From: Hydractinia symbiolongicarpus
Lineage: Eukaryota; Cnidaria; Hydrozoa; Anthoathecata; Hydractiniidae
Direction of reading: 5' to 3'
Length of the DNA: 64,000 nt
NCBI RefSeq assembly: GCF_029227915.1
Contig: NC_079875.1
Coordinates: 5,890,001 to 5,954,000, forward strand
The notes beneath the pieces were generated by a model. It was not told the origin of the DNA. It searched no databases and saw only the letters and a list, made by a program, of their open reading frames with translations. Position numbers and translations under genes: made by a program. Positions 62,180 through 64,000 of this stretch are shown piece by piece (position 1 is the first letter of the stretch; each line of letters opens with the position of its first letter).

Positions 62180-63943
62180 ATGTGGGATATACCAAACATG
62201 CAAGATAATGATGACGAGGATGATATACCCATTGGTAATTTGTTTGCAAGAAGGATGTTATCCAGGCCCACAACAACAAGAAGGTAGCTATAGCTAAAAC
62301 AGTATTTATAGCTAGCTAGATGTAGGTAGAGCCAATTTTAATACAATACATCACTAGTCAAATGTAATATAAAAAATATATATATACCAATAATAAATTT
62401 AGTTAGCTATGACATACATAAAACTAGTTACATAGCTAGGTAGTTAACATATTGGCAGCTTATATTTAGCTAAACAAAAATGATTATTTATAGTTTATTG
62501 TATAATTTATAGTTACAGAAATCCAAAGTCGTCAAACAACTCCGTAACTGACTATGCTGATCAAGATTTGTCAAGTGAGATCAATGCCATAATTGGTGGC
62601 GCCCCAGTTATTGAAACAAAATGTAGTTGCAAAGGTTCCTGCCAAAAAAGGTGTGACTGTCGTAAAATTGGGGTAAAATGCACAGTTGGATTTTGCCTAT
62701 GTGATCCATGTAAATGCAAAAACTTCAGAGAGCAGGTGAAAAATTTTAAACAATAATTGTTTACCTTGCTACCCATTTTGGTAAAAGTACGTATACACTT
62801 GAAGACTAAATTACAAAGCACTTACATTATATAGCATAAAAATTATCAATGTGATTATGGTATGGCTTTGCTTTTAGGCTGCTGTAGTTAGTTCAAATTT
62901 AGTAGATGGGAATAGTTACAATGATACAACTAGTAATGGATCAACAGAACCAGAAGTCAGTATATACATTATAGCTTGCAATAAAAAACTTAAATTATAA
63001 GACTAATGTAGTAACATTTTCAATATATATATATATAGGATGCAGTGGAAAATATTTCCTGTAAGTGCAAAGGTCGTTGTATCCGATGTCCTTGCAGAAA
63101 TAATGGCAGCAATTGTGATGATCAGTTTTGTGCTTGTGACATAACAAAATGTAAAAATAAAAACGAAATAGTAAGTACCAGCACATTTCTGTGTATAATA
63201 CCTATAAAACAAAATATAAAAAAGTGTTAATAAGTATTTATATGTGTATATGGAATATGGTAGGTCACATCCAGTAGAAAACGAAAATATATTAGACCAG
63301 CTGATGTTGGTGATTTATTATCAAAAAGATCAGCAGACACAAAGGATGAATGTGTTGTATGTATTTTTTTTTAATTATATACTTTAACCTTATCCACATC
63401 CATTATTAGTATATATATTAAATTTATATTGGCATTTAATTTCAGAAGTATTGTGAAAGTCTTCAAAGCGAACAGTTAAGAGAAATATTAGCTGATATGG
63501 CAGAAAAATCACCGAGCACTTGGAAATTAGTGAAATCTGACATTGAGGGCCATGGTAATAGGAGAAGGACAGAGGACACCCCAGGCTGGTGTGTATGTGG
63601 CCAATGTATAGAAATGGAAGAAGAAAGGGATCAAGTTTGCTGCCAAAATAATATAAAGAACCATGAAAATGCTGAATTCAGGCATCTTATTCTTGATGAC
63701 AGGGTTCTAGACCTTGCAATGCGTGGAAACAGTGATTGGCTTCAGTACCCATTTGATCCTGAAGAAAATGCTTGCTGGCGATACACTGCCTATCGGCAGT
63801 ACATAATGTGGTTTTGGGGACACTTAGGTAGTGGTAATAGAAAAGTCATACCCTCTTGCATTTTACGAAAAATCAGAGAACGTTTTCCTTCTGTAGATGG
63901 AATTTACAGAGGTTTTATGGATAGGTATGAGGCTTTACGATAA
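62180..63943 (+). CDS. two CXC (tesmin/TSO1) motifs fused to a P2X7-type ballast domain (6 exons)
   Basis: Exons 62180-62283, 62513-62735, 62878-62955, 63039-63170, 63264-63356, 63446-63943 join in one frame of 375 residues. Acidic N-terminus (NDDEDDIP). CXC motif 1 at residues 72-103: CSCKGSCQKRCDCRK, then CTVGFCLCDPCKC. CXC motif 2 at 143-174: CKCKGRCIRCPCRNNGSNC, then CACDITKC. A basic linker (SSRKRKYIRP, about 182-191) could be a nuclear signal. The ballast domain, about 258-375, has WCVCGQCIEMEEE, QVCC, WRYTAYRQYIMWFWGHLG, VIPSCILRKIRERFP and DGIYRGFM. Tesmin/TSO1 CXC motifs bind zinc and DNA in LIN54-type proteins; the ballast is the cytosolic zinc-bearing C-terminus of P2X7. Cysteines are well kept in both modules and no disablement is visible. 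Nuclear function is inference. Confidence 0.85.
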
Positions 63944-64000
63944 AATATAAAATAATGAAAAATATAGGCAGAAAAACTACACTACATACCAACAGATAAG
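63944..64000. other. 3' flank of the CXC-ballast gene
   Basis: 57 bases. AAAATATAAAATAATGAAAAA follows the stop but no exact AATAAA is present before the window ends, so the transcript end is outside or uses a variant signal. Confidence 0.4.

Noticed and set aside
61844-62203. 119-codon minus-strand frame
   Set aside because: Lies across the first exon and promoter side of the CXC-ballast gene; no motif and no continuity with the DUF6589 blocks.
62995-63212. minus-strand frames over 62995-63212
   Set aside because: Shadows of the second CXC exon, which splices in phase on the plus strand.

Overview
This is a 64 kb piece of an AT-rich animal genome. Spliced genes with GT-AG introns, a 214-residue OSTF1, a PSTPIP1-type F-BAR/SH3 gene, an SNX1/2-type sorting nexin and an ADF/cofilin all point to a metazoan. 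Expanded P2X7-ballast, CXC and RecQ-like families, Penelope elements and tRNA-derived SINEs fit a cnidarian, most likely a hydrozoan. That placement is inference, because no species marker is present.

Layout. 1-3.7 kb: intergenic repeats, including a fold-back with TGACGTCA octamers. 3.74-4.16 kb (-): intronless ADF/cofilin. 7.38-22.53 kb (-): PSTPIP1-like gene in 14 coding exons, joined by hand into an uninterrupted 404-residue frame. Its large second intron holds a broken LINE (15.1-20.9 kb), itself split by a 3 kb insertion, plus an oppositely oriented tail of the same LINE family. 22.5-31.1 kb: no host gene; a LINE relic, a tandemly duplicated 1.3-1.6 kb repeat with a ~120-bp minisatellite, and hairpins. 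31.13-36.31 kb (-): OSTF1, 11 exons, 214 residues, with a PIF/Harbinger-type MITE in its last intron. 36.4-44.3 kb: SINE, LINE relic and ~150-bp tandem repeats. 44.32-56.44 kb (+): SNX1/2-like gene, 15 exons, 468 residues, with a decayed Penelope-like element in intron 1. 57.1-64 kb: an unusual block of a RecQ-like helicase pseudogene (+), a DUF6589-type pseudogene (-) and an apparently intact gene joining two CXC (tesmin/TSO1) motifs to a P2X7 C-terminal ballast domain (+). The RecQ pseudogene is split by a 2.1 kb DNA transposon with TTAA target duplication, and that transposon carries a second ballast-domain gene on its minus strand.

The four host genes at 3.7-56.4 kb fall in one broad area, actin and membrane remodelling: cofilin severs actin, PSTPIP1 proteins bend membrane and tie it to actin, OSTF1 is an SH3/ankyrin adaptor and SNX1/2 is the retromer-linked PX-BAR component. 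Nothing in the sequence shows that they are co-regulated. The most novel material is at 57-64 kb, where the ballast domain occurs twice, once as transposon cargo and once fused to a CXC DNA-binding-type module, beside RecQ and DUF6589 relics.
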